Below, in pieces: positions 34,816-43,791 of a stretch of DNA of 64,000 bases (the stretch's first letter is position 1; the number at the start of each line of letters is the position of its first letter). The stretch comes from Candidatus Coatesiibacteriota bacterium (GTDB taxonomy: Bacteria; RBG-13-66-14; B26-G2; JAUVZD01), in the NCBI GenBank assembly GCA_030602715.1, contig JAUVZD010000011.1, forward strand, positions 47,961 to 111,960, read 5' to 3'. The notes under the pieces are model-generated. The model searched no databases. It was not told the origin of the DNA and worked only from the letters and a program-made list of their open reading frames with translations. The position numbers and the translations under genes were made by a program.

Positions 34816-35283
34816 ATGAAGATAACCCCCCAGGACATCCATAAACAAGAATTTAAGACCGGTATGCGCGGCTACGATAAGGACGAGGTAGATGCTTTTT
34901 TGCAGATGATAGCCGAGCAGTTGGAGGAGACTTTGAACGATAACGCCGGTCTACATGATAGAGTAAAAGAGCTGGAAGTGAAGACTGGGGAATATCATAA
35001 GCTGGAGCGGAATCTGGAGGAGACTCTACTCGCCGCTCAGAAGGTCACCGAGCAGATGAAGGGGAATACGGAAAAGGAAGCGCAGGTGATACTGAAGGAG
35101 GCGGAGTTAAAAGCGGAGAAGATCATCGCCGAAGCCAGTAAGGAATCAGAGCGCTACCGCCAGGAGATAACCGCCCTCCGCTCCCAGCGAGACCAGATGC
35201 TCGCTCAATTCAAGGCTATCCTGGAACAAAACTACCGTTTTCTAAAGGCGATCACCGACAACACAGAACCTAAAAAAGAATAG
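34816..35283 (+). CDS. DivIVA-domain coiled-coil protein
   Basis: 155 residues. The N-terminus, KITPQDIHKQEFKTGMRGYD, then KDEVDAFL, is the DivIVA/GpsB lipid-binding domain. A long heptad coiled coil follows (residues 35-140). DivIVA proteins bind curved membrane and organise growth or division. In other bacteria the gene lies beside yggT and yggU; here a yggU-type DUF167 gene follows about 840 bp downstream, with a lipoprotein gene in between. Confidence 0.85.
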   Translation: MKITPQDIHKQEFKTGMRGYDKDEVDAFLQMIAEQLEETLNDNAGLHDRVKELEVKTGEYHKLERNLEETLLAAQKVTEQMKGNTEKEAQVILKEAELKAEKIIAEASKESERYRQEITALRSQRDQMLAQFKAILEQNYRFLKAITDNTEPKKE

Positions 35284-35376
35284 TCACCTTTGCCTTTTAA
35301 CCAGCTTCATTATAGTTGGTTTTCAATAGTAACGCTGAAGAATATCTCAGCAATCTAAACAAAAGGAGGATTTTTG

Positions 35377-36111
35377 ATGGCACGGAGAACAGCCATACTA
35401 CTTTCCCTTGTAGCCCTTGGTCTGCTTCTGTTTGGCTGCGTAAACTACGAGCAGACTCTGAAGATGCAGCCCACCGGCGCCGGGGAAGCGGAGATTTACT
35501 ACTGGTTCCAGCCGGGTAGTTTCAGCATGGACCCGACTGCTGCGCCTCCCTCCACCGAGGCGGACATCAAGAGCGTGTATGAGCAGGGGGGAATGAAGGT
35601 TGGCAACATCAAAGTAGAATCCAAGACAGAGAAGGACGCCGAGGGCAACCCCGTGGAGTGGACACATGTCAAGTTCGATCTCAACTTTGACAATGCAAGT
35701 TCGCTTGCTCTGGTCGGCTTGGGCGACCTGGGAGAAGTAACTGAAGTCAAGTGGGAAGAAACCCCAGACGGCTATACCTTCACTGAGGATATAATTCCCA
35801 GCCCTGACTTCGCCGATCAGTTGGGAATGACCGAATACCACATCACCTTTGCGGTGAACATGCCCGGCAAGATTTTGAGCGCCAGCGACCCCGGAAAGAT
35901 TGACGGCAGCAAAGTAACCTGGAGTTGGGATCTGGATTCCTACTCCAAGCTGGGTGCAGAGTTCACTATGACCTGCACCAGTGCCAAAGCCGGTGCTGAA
36001 GTAGCCGGCGGTATGGGTGTCTGGCTGTGGGTCATTATCGGTATCGTTGTGGTCATCATCATAATCGTCATCATCATCATCGTGGCGGTAGCTGGAAAGA
36101 AGAAAAAGTAA
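35377..36111 (+). CDS. LppM-like lipoprotein with C-terminal membrane helix
   Basis: 244 residues. ATG at 35377 with AAAGGAGGA. Lipobox GLLLFGCVNYEQTLKM. The domain VNYEQTLKMQPTGAGEAEI, ITFAVNMPGKILSASDPGKI and WSWDLDSYSKLGAEFTM resembles the LppM family (Cys-anchored beta domain). It ends in one very hydrophobic Ile/Val helix plus a KKKK tail. Close paralogue at 36710-37306, which lacks the C-terminal helix. Confidence 0.75.
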   Translation: MARRTAILLSLVALGLLLFGCVNYEQTLKMQPTGAGEAEIYYWFQPGSFSMDPTAAPPSTEADIKSVYEQGGMKVGNIKVESKTEKDAEGNPVEWTHVKFDLNFDNASSLALVGLGDLGEVTEVKWEETPDGYTFTEDIIPSPDFADQLGMTEYHITFAVNMPGKILSASDPGKIDGSKVTWSWDLDSYSKLGAEFTMTCTSAKAGAEVAGGMGVWLWVIIGIVVVIIIIVIIIIVAVAGKKKK

Positions 36112-36126
36112 TCCCACCGATTTACC

Positions 36127-36432
36127 ATGACCCTCGGGGATGAGCAAGACGAAGCTGTGATAGCGTTGCGGGTAAAACCCCGGGCAAGCACCACCCGAAT
36201 AATCGGTAAGACTAAAAGTAAACTTGGGGCGGCGGTCTCTATGGAGATAGCCGCCCCTCCTGTATCCGGTCGGGCTAACAAAGAACTGCTTCGCTTCCTT
36301 TCCAAGACCCTGGGCGTCTCCCCCAGCGACATTACCATCATCTCCGGTCACTCAGCCCGGGACAAACTGGTCCGCATCCGGGGGCTCTCCCAGAACAAAG
36401 TCTTTAGCCTGCTCTTTGCGGAAAAAAGGTGA
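36127..36432 (+). CDS. DUF167 / UPF0235 (YggU-like) protein
   Basis: 101 residues, usual family length. VIALRVKPRASTTRIIGKTK, ISIEIAAPPVSGRANKEL-type segment and LGVSPSDITIISGHSARDK are diagnostic. Function unassigned. Commonly linked to divIVA/yggT. Starts 15 bp after the LppM-like gene with no clear ribosome site, so it may be translated by coupling. Confidence 0.88.
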   Translation: MTLGDEQDEAVIALRVKPRASTTRIIGKTKSKLGAAVSMEIAAPPVSGRANKELLRFLSKTLGVSPSDITIISGHSARDKLVRIRGLSQNKVFSLLFAEKR

Positions 36433-36539
36433 GTCTGGCGCAAAGCCAGAGAACCTTTCCCCGAAGAAACCTCAATCGGGTCAGTTTTTCTTTCTCCGCT
36501 TGCCCTTATATGTTAAACTGTTTCCCCATCAACATCGTC

Positions 36540-36669
36540 TCCCAGTTGGCGAATCTGGTTCCGGGTCGCCATCGGCGGTGCGGTGCTGGCATTGATTGTA
36601 GTGGTTGTTATCCTTCTGATAGTAGTAGTTAGAAGAAGGAAGAGGGAAAGCCCCAGGGGAGGTAAATAG
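36540..36669 (+). pseudogene. detached C-terminal helix of an LppM-like gene
   Basis: An open frame without a start reads WRIWFRVAIGGAVLALIVVV, then VILLIVVVRRRKRE and a stop at 36667-36669. It is the same kind of hydrophobic helix plus basic tail that ends the protein at 35377-36111. It lies upstream of the paralogue (36710) that lacks this tail. The rest of the gap 36433-36709 shows nothing else. Confidence 0.5.
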
Positions 36670-36709
36670 CACAGGTTGATTTTAACGATTTAGCCAAAGG
36701 ACGGTCAAA

Positions 36710-37306
36710 ATGAATCCCAGAACAGCACTCCTACTTTCAATTCTGGTCTCCTTCCCGCTTCTATTCGGGTGTATAAACTACAAGCAGACCCTGAAAATGA
36801 ATGAAGACGGTAGCGGGGAGGCCTACATTCACTATTGGTATGTCGCCACAAACTTCACAGATGCCGAGGCTGAACCCCCGCCATCAACAGAGAGTGAAAT
36901 CCTACAGGAGTTTGAAAAAGGGGGAGTGGAGATAAACCAGATCCGGGTGGTGGTAAGGCAGGAGAAGGTTTCTGAAGGCGAACTTTTGGAGTGGACCCAT
37001 GTCTATTTCACCGTCTATTTTGATGATGTATCCCAGTTCGCAGAGACCACCATCGGGGATGTAAAGGAGTGTAAATGGACTGAGACTGAGCTGGGCTATA
37101 CCCTCACCGAAACCATCGCTCCCACTATCGGCTTTGCAGGCATGACCGACTATTTCATCACCTTTGCGGTGAATATGCCCGGCAAGATTGTAGATGCCAG
37201 CTACCCGGGAAAGACGGACGAAAATCGGGTTGAGTGGGTCTGGGACTCAGACACCTACTCCAGTCTCGGCGCTGAATATACCATGTCCTGCACCAGTGAG
37301 AAATAA
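36710..37306 (+). CDS. LppM-like lipoprotein, paralogue without membrane tail
   Basis: 198 residues. Lipobox SFPLLFGCINYKQTLKM. It aligns along its length with 35377-36111 (ITFAVNMPGKIVDASYPGKT; YSSLGAEYTMSCTSEK), stopping where the other continues into a membrane helix. Probably an envelope protein; function unknown. No strong ribosome site; GGACGGTCAAA precedes the ATG. Confidence 0.7.
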   Translation: MNPRTALLLSILVSFPLLFGCINYKQTLKMNEDGSGEAYIHYWYVATNFTDAEAEPPPSTESEILQEFEKGGVEINQIRVVVRQEKVSEGELLEWTHVYFTVYFDDVSQFAETTIGDVKECKWTETELGYTLTETIAPTIGFAGMTDYFITFAVNMPGKIVDASYPGKTDENRVEWVWDSDTYSSLGAEYTMSCTSEK

Positions 37307-37346
37307 CCTGTACCTCCTGCCGGAGCACTTAAGAACTAAAAATGTT

Positions 37347-37784
37347 ATGGAAAAAAACGAGGTCAGTCCTCTGGTTATCTATCAGACCTGGACGGGAAAA
37401 ACTGAGTTGATGCGCCTGACCATCTCCCACGAACTGGTGGCTCAAGTTACCCACAAAAGCGAGGGCGCTGACCCCTGGTCCCAGGAAAAGGAAGCGAAAC
37501 TAAACCAGGAACAGATAGACACACTCCGCAAATCGCTCATAGACTACCGCTTCTTTGACAGGGTAAGAACCACCTGCCAGCGTATGTTTGAGGACTGTCG
37601 GGAGAGATTCCTTTACTTGTGGGACGGTGACGGTGGCTGGTGCTTGGGCTGTGAGCTTGAGGAGTGGGCTGATGACGACGAAGCCATATTCAACTTAATG
37701 GATGCCCTCTGCGCTCTGGTGTGGCGAGACGAGGAGGATGAAAAAGCAAACCGGACCAGTCTTAAAAATAGTGATTTTATGTGA
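37347..37784 (+). CDS. hypothetical acidic protein
   Basis: 145 residues from the ATG at 37347; the open frame extends back into the preceding lipoprotein gene, so the start is uncertain. No signal peptide. Residues such as LVIYQTWTGKTELMRLTISH and LRKSLIDYRFFDRVRTTCQ suggest a small alpha/beta fold, and the C-terminus is very acidic. Family not recognised. Confidence 0.5.
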   Translation: MEKNEVSPLVIYQTWTGKTELMRLTISHELVAQVTHKSEGADPWSQEKEAKLNQEQIDTLRKSLIDYRFFDRVRTTCQRMFEDCRERFLYLWDGDGGWCLGCELEEWADDDEAIFNLMDALCALVWRDEEDEKANRTSLKNSDFM

Positions 37785-37802
37785 TTTTTATCACAAAAAA
37801 CC

Positions 37803-37831
37803 TTGAAATTACATAAGCCAAGATGTATAAT
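37803..37831 (+). promoter_or_regulatory. promoter of the POR operon
   Basis: TTGAAA, 17 bp, TATAAT; 77 bp before the first gene. Confidence 0.75.
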
Positions 37832-37907
37832 AATTTTCTTTTCCTCTTCCCTTTAATGGTTTTCTATACACTGGCAATCAACTTCAATTCTAAAAGGAGT
37901 GGGGCAC

Positions 37908-38465
37908 TTGATTGAGATTCGCTTCCACGGTCGCGGCGGACAGGGAGCGGCTATGGCTTCCTCAATTATGGCTGATGCCATCTTCCGCATGGGCAAGGAG
38001 GTGCAGTCCTTCCCCATGTTTGGGGTTGAACGCCGTGGCGCCCCGGTCGCCTCCTTCATCCGCATTGACGACAAACCCATCTGGGTTCGCTGTGAAGTCT
38101 ATGAACCGGACCATGTGGTAGTCCTGGACCCCACATTAATCCAAGCGGTAGATGTAACCTCCGGATTGAGCAAGGGGGGCATCCTTCTGGTCAACTCCGA
38201 CCTCCCGCCGGAGGAACTGAAAATTAAGGGCGACTATAAGATAATCACCTTTGACGGTAACGGCGTGGCTGTGGAATTCGGCTTGGGCTCAAAGGCTCAG
38301 CCCATCGCCAACACGGTGATGATGGGGGCTTTCGCCAAAGCCTTTGGAGAGATAGACATTGACAAGCTCTACGAATGCATCATGGATGCTTTCCCATCCC
38401 ATCTGGCAAAGAAGAACGCCGACGCTGCCAAGAGAGCCTACGAACTAGCCCCCACGCCCGATTGA
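37908..38465 (+). CDS. porG: pyruvate:ferredoxin oxidoreductase, gamma subunit
   Basis: 185 residues. TTG start at 37908 spaced 8 nt from AAAGGAG, giving the family opening IEIRFHGRGGQGAAMASSIM. FPMFGVERRGAPVASFIRID follows. Gene order gamma-delta-alpha-beta is that of four-subunit POR as in Thermotoga and archaea. Role: CoA-linked part of pyruvate + CoA + oxidised ferredoxin to acetyl-CoA + CO2 + reduced ferredoxin. VOR or KOR specificity cannot be fully excluded. Confidence 0.88.
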   Translation: MIEIRFHGRGGQGAAMASSIMADAIFRMGKEVQSFPMFGVERRGAPVASFIRIDDKPIWVRCEVYEPDHVVVLDPTLIQAVDVTSGLSKGGILLVNSDLPPEELKIKGDYKIITFDGNGVAVEFGLGSKAQPIANTVMMGAFAKAFGEIDIDKLYECIMDAFPSHLAKKNADAAKRAYELAPTPD

Positions 38466-38509
38466 TATGGCAGGGAACCATTTGAACCTAGAAAGGAGAA
38501 CGCCGGGTG

Positions 38510-38800
38510 ATGGCTGAAAAATATGAGATAAAGATCAGCGGGGCAAAGGATATGCCCCCAATGGCTGCCTCCCTGGGAAAGATGCTGGTCAACAAGACGG
38601 GAAGCTGGCGCAACATCCGCCCCCTGGTCATCCCCGAGAAGTGCAACGGATGCTCTCTGTGCTGGAAATTCTGCCCGGACTTCTGCATCAATATAGACGG
38701 TGATTATCCGATAATTAACTACGATTACTGCAAGGGCTGTGGCGTCTGTGCCCACGAATGTCCCACCGAGGCTATAGTTATGGAGGAGGAGATAAAATGA
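38510..38800 (+). CDS. porD: pyruvate:ferredoxin oxidoreductase, delta (ferredoxin) subunit
   Basis: 96 residues. Two 4Fe-4S motifs, CNGCSLCWKFCPDFC and CKGCGVCAHECPTEA, pass electrons out to ferredoxin. ATG at 38510 after AAAGGAG; a GTG lies one codon before. Its stop overlaps the alpha start (ATGA). Confidence 0.92.
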   Translation: MAEKYEIKISGAKDMPPMAASLGKMLVNKTGSWRNIRPLVIPEKCNGCSLCWKFCPDFCINIDGDYPIINYDYCKGCGVCAHECPTEAIVMEEEIK

Positions 38801-39942
38801 GAAAGGTGATAACCGGCAACCACACCGTCTCCTACGCCGCCAAGATAACACGCTCCGAGGTGGTTGCCGCCTATCCCATCACCCCGCAGACCCAGGTGGT
38901 GGAGAAGATATCCAGCTTCTGCGCCGACGGGGAGATGGACGCCATCTTCATCAAGGTGGAGAGCGAGCACTCCGCCTGCGCCGCCTGTATCGGAGCCTCA
39001 GCGGCTGGCGCCAGAGCCTTCACCGCCACCTCCTCCCAGGGATTGGCTCTGATGCACGAGATGCTCCACTGGGCGGCAAACGCTCGCACACCCATAGTCA
39101 TCGCCAACATCAACAGAGCCATGGGACCACCGTGGAGCATCTGGACCGACCAGAACGATTCCCTCTCCCAGCGGGACACCGGCTGGATACACTATTATTG
39201 CGAGGGAAACCAGGATGTGCTGGATTCCATCATCCAAGCCTTCAAGGTATCGGAGACGGTCTCCGTCCCCTCGCTGGTCATTCTGGATGCCTTCTTCCTC
39301 TCCCATACCTCGGAGCCGGTGGACCTGCGCGACCAAAAGCTGGTGGATAAGTTCCTGCCCAAATATGAAGCCAAGTGGAAACTGGACCCCAAAGACCCCC
39401 ATACCTATGGCGGATTGACCGGCCCGGACCGCTACTACGAACTCCGATATAATTTACAGAAGGACTTTTTACGCGTGGAGAAGGTGATGGACAAGGTGCA
39501 CCAGGAGTTCAAAGAGCTCTTTGGCAGGGAATACGGGCGGGTGGAACCCTTCATGGCAGATGATGCGGAGATACTTCTGGTGGTCTCGGGAACCATCTCC
39601 TCCACCGCCAAACAGGCGGTGGTGGACGCCCGGGAGGCGGGCTTAAAGCTCGGCTCCCTCAAAATCCGTGTATTCCGCCCCTTCCCCTTTGACCTGGTGA
39701 AGAAATATCTTAAGGGGAAGAAGGCGATAGCGGTCATAGACCGTAACTACTCCTTCGGCGGTGAGGGCATCTTCTACTCCGAGGTTAAGTCAGCTATGTA
39801 TGATGAGCCCCATCTACCTATCTACTCCTACATCGCCGGTCTCGGTGGTCGGGATGTGGCGGTAAAGGATATTTTAGCCATCGCTAATCTTGCCAAGGAA
39901 GGCAAATGCGACCATCCCACCTGGTGGGGGGTAAAACTATGA
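38797..39942 (+). CDS. porA: pyruvate:ferredoxin oxidoreductase, alpha subunit
   Basis: 381 residues. TGNHTVSYAAKITRSEVVAA, then YPITPQTQVVEKI, is the standard alpha opening (pyrimidine-binding domain); VESEHSACAACIGASAAGAR and TATSSQGLALMHEML follow. Overlaps delta and beta by 4 bp each, so all are translationally coupled. Confidence 0.94.
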   Translation: MRKVITGNHTVSYAAKITRSEVVAAYPITPQTQVVEKISSFCADGEMDAIFIKVESEHSACAACIGASAAGARAFTATSSQGLALMHEMLHWAANARTPIVIANINRAMGPPWSIWTDQNDSLSQRDTGWIHYYCEGNQDVLDSIIQAFKVSETVSVPSLVILDAFFLSHTSEPVDLRDQKLVDKFLPKYEAKWKLDPKDPHTYGGLTGPDRYYELRYNLQKDFLRVEKVMDKVHQEFKELFGREYGRVEPFMADDAEILLVVSGTISSTAKQAVVDAREAGLKLGSLKIRVFRPFPFDLVKKYLKGKKAIAVIDRNYSFGGEGIFYSEVKSAMYDEPHLPIYSYIAGLGGRDVAVKDILAIANLAKEGKCDHPTWWGVKL

Positions 39943-40898
39943 AGACGACCATTCCCAAAGAGGAGTTAGTTTATAGTGGACACCTTGCCTGTCAAGGGTG
40001 TGGCGCCACTCTGGCGATGCGCTACACCCTCAAGGCTCTAGGTCAGAACACAGTCTATTCCGTCCCGGCTTGTTGCTGGTCGGTCATTGACGGTCCTTTC
40101 CCCTATACCTCCCTGCAGATTCCTCTGTTTCACACCGCCTTTGAAACCGCCGCCTCTATGGCTAGCGGTATCCAGGCCGGTTTTGCAATCCGGGGAAAGG
40201 GAGATATAAATGTCGTCGCCTGGGCAGGGGACGGGGGAACGGTGGATATCGGCATCCAGGCTCTCTCTGGTATGGTGGAGCGGGGGGATAATGTCCTGTA
40301 TATCTGCTACGACAACGAGGCTTACATGAACACCGGCATCCAGCGCTCCGGCTCCACCCCGGTCGGTGCCTGGACCACCACCACCCCACCTCCCCACTTC
40401 AAGAAGTCACCCAAGAAGGACATGGTGGCTATTATGGTGGCTCACCACATTCCCTACACCGCCACCGGCAACATCGCCTATCCCGAGGATTGGATTAAGA
40501 AGGTAAACAAGGCAAAGGAGATTGTGGGTCCGAAGTATTTGCAGATTTTAGCCTCCTGTCCTCCGGGCTGGAAGCACTCCAGCGAGATATCCATTGAGGT
40601 GGTTCGCCTGGCGACATCCACCCGCAAGTGGCCCCTCTATGAGGTGGAGAACGGCAATTACAAGTTCACCCGTATGACCCGCAAGTTTGTGCCGGTCTCC
40701 GAGTTTCTAAAGTTACAGGGGCGCTTCCGCCACCTGACCGAGGAGGAGATAGATGTCATCCAGCTGCTGGTGGAGGAACATTGGGCGGACCTGTGTGCCA
40801 AGGCGGGGATAGAGAACCAGTTCGCCGACAAACTGGAGGGATACACCGAGAAAGTCAAGAAGCATCATCCCCAATGGTTCCACATTGAAGAGGATTAG
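39939..40898 (+). CDS. porB: pyruvate:ferredoxin oxidoreductase, beta subunit
   Basis: 319 residues. It binds thiamine diphosphate at WAGDGGTVDIGIQALSGMVE through YDNEAYMNTG, and carries cluster cysteines in HLACQGCGATLAMRY and PACCWSVIDG. Completes the POR complex. Overlaps alpha by ATGA. Confidence 0.95.
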   Translation: MKTTIPKEELVYSGHLACQGCGATLAMRYTLKALGQNTVYSVPACCWSVIDGPFPYTSLQIPLFHTAFETAASMASGIQAGFAIRGKGDINVVAWAGDGGTVDIGIQALSGMVERGDNVLYICYDNEAYMNTGIQRSGSTPVGAWTTTTPPPHFKKSPKKDMVAIMVAHHIPYTATGNIAYPEDWIKKVNKAKEIVGPKYLQILASCPPGWKHSSEISIEVVRLATSTRKWPLYEVENGNYKFTRMTRKFVPVSEFLKLQGRFRHLTEEEIDVIQLLVEEHWADLCAKAGIENQFADKLEGYTEKVKKHHPQWFHIEED

Positions 40899-40942
40899 GA
40901 AACCTAAGAATCAAAAAAACCCACTCACAAGGAGAGGAATAG

Positions 40943-41215
40943 ATGAAAAAACTGACAGTCTCCCTGACGGCAGTTCTCTTGATCGTCGCCTTTTCAGTAA
41001 TTTGGGCTTCTGCTCACTGCGGTCACTGTGGTGATGAAGCGGAAGCTTGTTGTTATGCCACCGGAACTTACAACTGCGCCGACGACTGCAACTGCTGTAA
41101 CCACTGCGACTGTGTGGACGACGACAAGGACGGCATATGCGACAACTGTGGTATGGAGTTCTGTGTAAACGGCGGTGAATGCCAAGGTTACTGCGAAAGC
41201 GACCAGAGCGAGTAA
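40943..41215 (+). CDS. small cysteine-rich secreted protein
   Basis: 90 residues, AAGGAGAGG site. Signal peptide LTVSLTAVLLIVAFSVIWASA; the mature region of about 66 residues holds 15 cysteines, mostly in CxxC or CC pairs (HCGHCGD, CNCCNHCDC). It also has an EF-hand-like loop DDDKDGICDNCG. Likely a disulfide-bonded or metal-binding exported peptide. Family unknown. Confidence 0.75.
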   Translation: MKKLTVSLTAVLLIVAFSVIWASAHCGHCGDEAEACCYATGTYNCADDCNCCNHCDCVDDDKDGICDNCGMEFCVNGGECQGYCESDQSE

Positions 41216-41243
41216 CATTATCCTCTTATATAGTCCTAAAAAA

Positions 41244-41265
41244 AGCCCGGCACATCCGCCGGGCT
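41244..41265 (+). terminator. rho-independent terminator of the Cys-rich gene
   Basis: AGCCCGGC / GCCGGGCT arms with CTTTG after; A-rich on the other side, so it may act both ways. Confidence 0.8.
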
Positions 41266-41292
41266 CTTTGAATTTAGATAAAATTATCCCCC

Positions 41293-42036
41293 CTACTCAA
41301 ACTCGCCGGGCACGAACAGCTCCTCATCCAACTGGGGCGCAACCCGCACATTGTTCACCATTATCCGGTTGACCACTACCCCCTCTTGGGTTGTAATCCA
41401 TAACTGAGGAAGCAGGAAACCACCCTCAACCTCGGTAAACCGGGAGAGTTGAGTATCCAAGGTGTTGCCGGCATCATCCCTAGTTATCAGCCTCACCACC
41501 GACCAGCTGTCCACATCCAGCCACAGTTGTGGGGAGTCTTCGGATGGGTCGGAGACGCCGATGATGGCTAGATTCTGCCCCTGAAAGTCAAGGGAAGTAT
41601 AGACCATGGTATCTATCTCCGCCCGTTCCAGAATATCCCTAAGTGAGGTCGCATCCAGAGCACCGGCGTCAAACAACAGCCTGTGCAAGAGGGGCACCGC
41701 ACTCTCCGTCTCCATATCCGGCTCGCCGTAGCGCACACCATCCACATCCACCAGAAACTGAACCTCATCCCCCCACTCTATCTGGTAATGACGTTTTGTA
41801 CCTTGAGCGAAGAGGGTAATGTAGAGAAATCCAGCCCCCTCGCCGGTCTCTGAATCATAAAGGTCCTCGGTGGCGCTGACGATGATAGCAGGGCAGGGTT
41901 CGGCGGAATCCAAAAAGCTGCTTAGGACATCGGAGGCGGAATCAGCAAAGACTCGCTCAGGGGAGAGGACGAATGACGAGAGAATGAGCGCAAGAGCCAG
42001 CACCACTGCGATATATTTTCTTTCCACATCAACCAT
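41293..42036 (-). CDS. secreted LolA-like protein
   Basis: 247 residues, ATG at 42036 with TTGGAGGTGG. Signal peptide ending VFADS. The body is a long series of beta strands with YLTLF-type edges, LWLDVDSWSVVRLITRDDAG and FTEVEGGFLLPQLWITTQEG. This is the pattern of LolA/outer-membrane lipoprotein-sorting folds. Assignment is by fold only. Confidence 0.6.
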   Translation of the reverse strand: MVDVERKYIAVVLALALILSSFVLSPERVFADSASDVLSSFLDSAEPCPAIIVSATEDLYDSETGEGAGFLYITLFAQGTKRHYQIEWGDEVQFLVDVDGVRYGEPDMETESAVPLLHRLLFDAGALDATSLRDILERAEIDTMVYTSLDFQGQNLAIIGVSDPSEDSPQLWLDVDSWSVVRLITRDDAGNTLDTQLSRFTEVEGGFLLPQLWITTQEGVVVNRIMVNNVRVAPQLDEELFVPGEFE

Positions 42037-42088
42037 AATCACCACCTCCAAAGAATCATCCCGCTCAACCGGCGGTCTACTGCTAATC

Positions 42089-42553
42089 TCAGGGCGGGCA
42101 ATCCCTCACCTCCACCTGGCGAGTAAATAGCGCCCCATCTCCCTCCACAATTACATCGTAGAAACCCTCCTCCAGGTCAAAGATGCGCACCACCTCGCCG
42201 TAATTGACAGTAACTGAGAGGGGGTCGGCATCGGGGTTGTTGCCCATAATGGGATTTATCATAATAGTGCTGTCCTCAATTTTATATTCATAGGGTATCT
42301 CCACAATTTTGAAGAGCGAGCTGGGCAGAGTCCCATACATAATTATTACCAGTACATCTCCCAAATTGATGCAGGTGGGAACCTCCACCTCGGATACCGG
42401 AGCCGGTCGGCGAATGCCGATAAACTCATCGCTCTCCCCCTCCTCAACGACGACCCCAGCCTCAACAGCGGTGAGGGCGGAGACGGGAACGATCATCATC
42501 ACCAGCGGCAATACGATAGTCGGGAGAAATTTCTTTCCTTTCGGGAAACACAT
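42089..42553 (-). CDS. secreted beta-rich protein, unknown
   Basis: 154 residues. Signal peptide (LPTIVLPLVMMIVPVSALTA). The mature part looks like a single beta-sandwich (NYGEVVRIFDLEEGFYDVIV). Two cysteines (PTCINL; VRDCPP) could form a disulfide. Family not recognised. Probably cotranscribed with the LolA-like gene 52 bp downstream. Confidence 0.6.
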   Translation of the reverse strand: MCFPKGKKFLPTIVLPLVMMIVPVSALTAVEAGVVVEEGESDEFIGIRRPAPVSEVEVPTCINLGDVLVIIMYGTLPSSLFKIVEIPYEYKIEDSTIMINPIMGNNPDADPLSVTVNYGEVVRIFDLEEGFYDVIVEGDGALFTRQVEVRDCPP

Positions 42554-42630
42554 AGTCTCTAATTTGGGTATCTACGAAACAAGTGGCTGACAATCCAGCC
42601 ACAACAGAGAGGTTCGTATTAATACAGGGC

Positions 42631-43149
42631 TCAATCCCAAACGGTTACTTCGTCAAGGCGCCGCCTGCCACGGTCGGCGGGATCCTTTGCTGGATATCCC
42701 AGAGGGATTATTGCCACAGGACGCTCGTTGCGGGAAAGCGACAGAGCCCGACTGCAAGCCTCCTCGTCAAAAGCCCCCACCCAGCAAGTACCCAACCCCA
42801 TGTCCACCGCGGTAAGCAGTATGTGTTCAGTGAGAGCGGCGGTGTCCTGTATGCTGTATAGTTCCAACCCCCGCTGTCCGTATGTTGATAGGGTTCGTTC
42901 TTTGTCTATACAGACCACCAAAGCCACCGGCGCCTGGGCGATAAAAGACTGACCGTGGGCTGCTTCGGTCAGTAAATTTCGCGACTCTGGTTTGCGCACC
43001 ACATGGATTATCCAGGGTTGGACATTCCCCGCCGAGGGTGCCCGAATAGCCAGTTCCAAAATAGCCCGAACGGTGGAATCATCAACGGGCTTATCCTCGT
43101 GGAAGTGACGGACGCTTTTTCGCTTTTTGATGGTTTCCTTCAGCTCCAT
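42631..43149 (-). CDS. nitroreductase-family protein
   Basis: 172 residues, FMN-dependent fold. IKKRKSVRHFHEDKPVDDST is the opening; RAPSAGNVQPWIIHVV and MGLGTCWVGAF are the FMN/NADPH-side motifs. Typical short single-domain member. Reduces nitro compounds or flavin-type substrates; natural substrate unknown. Confidence 0.9.
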   Translation of the reverse strand: MELKETIKKRKSVRHFHEDKPVDDSTVRAILELAIRAPSAGNVQPWIIHVVRKPESRNLLTEAAHGQSFIAQAPVALVVCIDKERTLSTYGQRGLELYSIQDTAALTEHILLTAVDMGLGTCWVGAFDEEACSRALSLSRNERPVAIIPLGYPAKDPADRGRRRLDEVTVWD

Positions 43150-43167
43150 AGGCTTCCTGAATAGATA

Positions 43168-43650
43168 TTATGAATCCCCCAGCTCATCAAAATCCTCGGG
43201 CTTCAATTCTTCAATGAACTCCTTGAACTGTTTTTCCCTCTCCTCTTCAGTAAGACTGTCATCCTCCAACCACTGGCCGCTGGCAAGCACATGCTCCTCC
43301 ACAAAGATGGGACAGCCAGCTCGCAGGGCGACAGCGATGGCATCAGAGGGGCGGGCATCAATCTTGGCGGTCATCCCCTCAATGGAGATCTTTATCTCTG
43401 CGAAATAGGTGCCCTCCTTCAGGTTGTTGATGACCACCTGAGTTACCTTTGCCCCCAAACCACCGATGATAAGCTTAATGAGGTCATGTGTCATCGGTCG
43501 GGAGGTGTGCACTCCCTCAAGTTCCATCAGAATAGCGTTAGCCTCAAAGGCACCTATCCAGATGGGTAATATTCGCTTCTCCTCCAGATCCCGCAGAATT
43601 ACCATCGGTTGGTTGCTTTTGGAATCAAAGGTTACCCCGGCTACTTTCAT
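43168..43650 (-). CDS. bifunctional nuclease (DUF151) family protein
   Basis: 160 residues from the ATG at 43650 (GGAGAGG upstream). It has MVILRDLEEKRILPIWIGAF and DARPSDAIAVALRAGCPIFV, diagnostic of the BFN/DUF151 domain. The C-terminus is an acidic UVR-like tail (LTEEEREKQFKEFIEELKPE). The frame extends upstream to 43743 beyond the promoter. Confidence 0.9.
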   Translation of the reverse strand: MKVAGVTFDSKSNQPMVILRDLEEKRILPIWIGAFEANAILMELEGVHTSRPMTHDLIKLIIGGLGAKVTQVVINNLKEGTYFAEIKISIEGMTAKIDARPSDAIAVALRAGCPIFVEEHVLASGQWLEDDSLTEEEREKQFKEFIEELKPEDFDELGDS

Positions 43651-43715
43651 CCTCTCCACGCCCTGCTCACCTCCTTTCAGTCTGTACAGATTTTTTCTAC
43701 CATAGAGGCACTCTA

Positions 43716-43743
43716 AATATAACATAAAAACACCCCAAGTCAA
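43716..43743 (-). promoter_or_regulatory. promoter of the BFN gene
   Basis: TTGACT, 16 bp, TATATT on the minus strand, 66 bp before the ATG at 43650. Confidence 0.65.
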
Positions 43744-43791
43744 ATGTTTTACCGCCCAATCAGTTCGGCTTTTGAATCGGCTACCGAATCT

